The notes below the pieces were generated by a model. It worked only from the letters and a program-made list of their open reading frames with translations. It had not been told where the DNA came from and made no database searches. A stretch of 64,000 nt of DNA from Thiohalomonas sp041685045 (GTDB lineage: Bacteria > Pseudomonadota > Gammaproteobacteria > Thiohalomonadales > Thiohalomonadaceae), in assembly GCA_041685045.1 (NCBI GenBank), contig JAWLGP010000008.1, positions 121,285-185,284 of the forward strand, in the 5' to 3' direction. Positions 63,757 through 64,000 of this stretch are shown one piece after another. Numbering within the stretch: position 1 is the stretch's first letter; every line of letters begins with the position of its first letter. The position numbers and the translations under genes are program-made.

Positions 63757-64000
63757 TCGAAGAGGGACGACGAATGGGGACACCAACCACTTACATTGAC
63801 CCCTGTCCAGCGCCACCGCGCGCCCACCATTCGCTCTGTTGAGCGACCCCATAGCTTCCTGTTGCCCCATTTCCTCCCCCGACGCAAATAGGGGACACCC
63901 ACAGGGCAAGATCGAACTACGAACAGTAAGGTTATTGCCGTGAGGGGAGCGGTGCAGACACAAGGAGAAAGGTGGCGCCAGCGTGGCAAGTGCGTCGGTG

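Noticed and set aside
63757..64000. Gene on the minus strand at the right edge
   Set aside because: The open frames there have no ribosome site or recognisable family and overlap vapC antisense; the stretch holds only GGGGACACC/GACCCCTG phrases.

Overview
The window is high-GC DNA from what looks like a gammaproteobacterium. RapA, AcnB, RimK, a RoxA/YcfD-type oxygenase and an IS200-like REP transposase together favour that class; the genus cannot be told from sequence alone. No rRNA, tRNA, prophage, integrase or CRISPR array was recognised. Gene density is high and many neighbours overlap by ATGA/GTGA stop-start junctions, so operons are easy to read.

Layout. 1-2.4 kb: three overlapping minus-strand genes (a partial B12-binding radical SAM protein and two sugar-nucleotide epimerases). 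3.2-6.8 kb: SDR reductase, a membrane protein and a GH15 glucoamylase-like enzyme. 6.9-12.7 kb: a complete Mrp/Mnh Na+/H+ antiporter operon with A and B fused. 12.9-22.2 kb: single metabolic genes (methyltransferase, DJ-1/PfpI, MBL-fold, quinone-reductase-like, DUF72) plus a periplasmic binding protein next to a chemoreceptor. 22.4-25.1 kb: Ca2+-type P-ATPase. 25.6-30.8 kb: inositol-phosphate synthase, unusual glycosidase, histidine phosphatase, methyltransferase, GT9 glycosyltransferase and methyltransferase in a tight plus-strand operon. This probably belongs to the same glycan pathway as the genes at the left edge. 30.8-36.8 kb: small membrane proteins, cytochrome c, the RimB/RimK/AstE-like set and a hemerythrin-like protein. 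37.2-43.1 kb: M61 protease, secretin-N protein, PLD-like protein, LemA and an M48 protease. 43.8-51.8 kb: GNAT, RoxA-like oxygenase, purB and acnB. 51.9-53.1 kb: toxin-antitoxin genes, one partner broken. 53.2-58.7 kb: an AT-richer island. 59-64 kb: REP transposase, rapA and vapBC.

The most unusual locus is the 53.2-58.7 kb island. It holds a STAS-GHKL ATPase, a second STAS-like protein, an HEXXH-metallopeptidase/dCTP-deaminase fusion, a membrane protein and a small protein in one compact operon, with a convergent orphan DNA methyltransferase. dCTP deaminases are established anti-phage effectors, so this is the best candidate for a new defence system.

The window is also packed with interspersed dyad repeats of four families (GGATGGGCAAAG, ACAGGATT, GTAGGGTGCGGTGAGG and GTGGGAGGGCCGTCC). 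These include two tandem arrays, 12 units in all, that flank purB, and several segmental tandem duplications, one of which copied the 3' end of the M61 protease gene.
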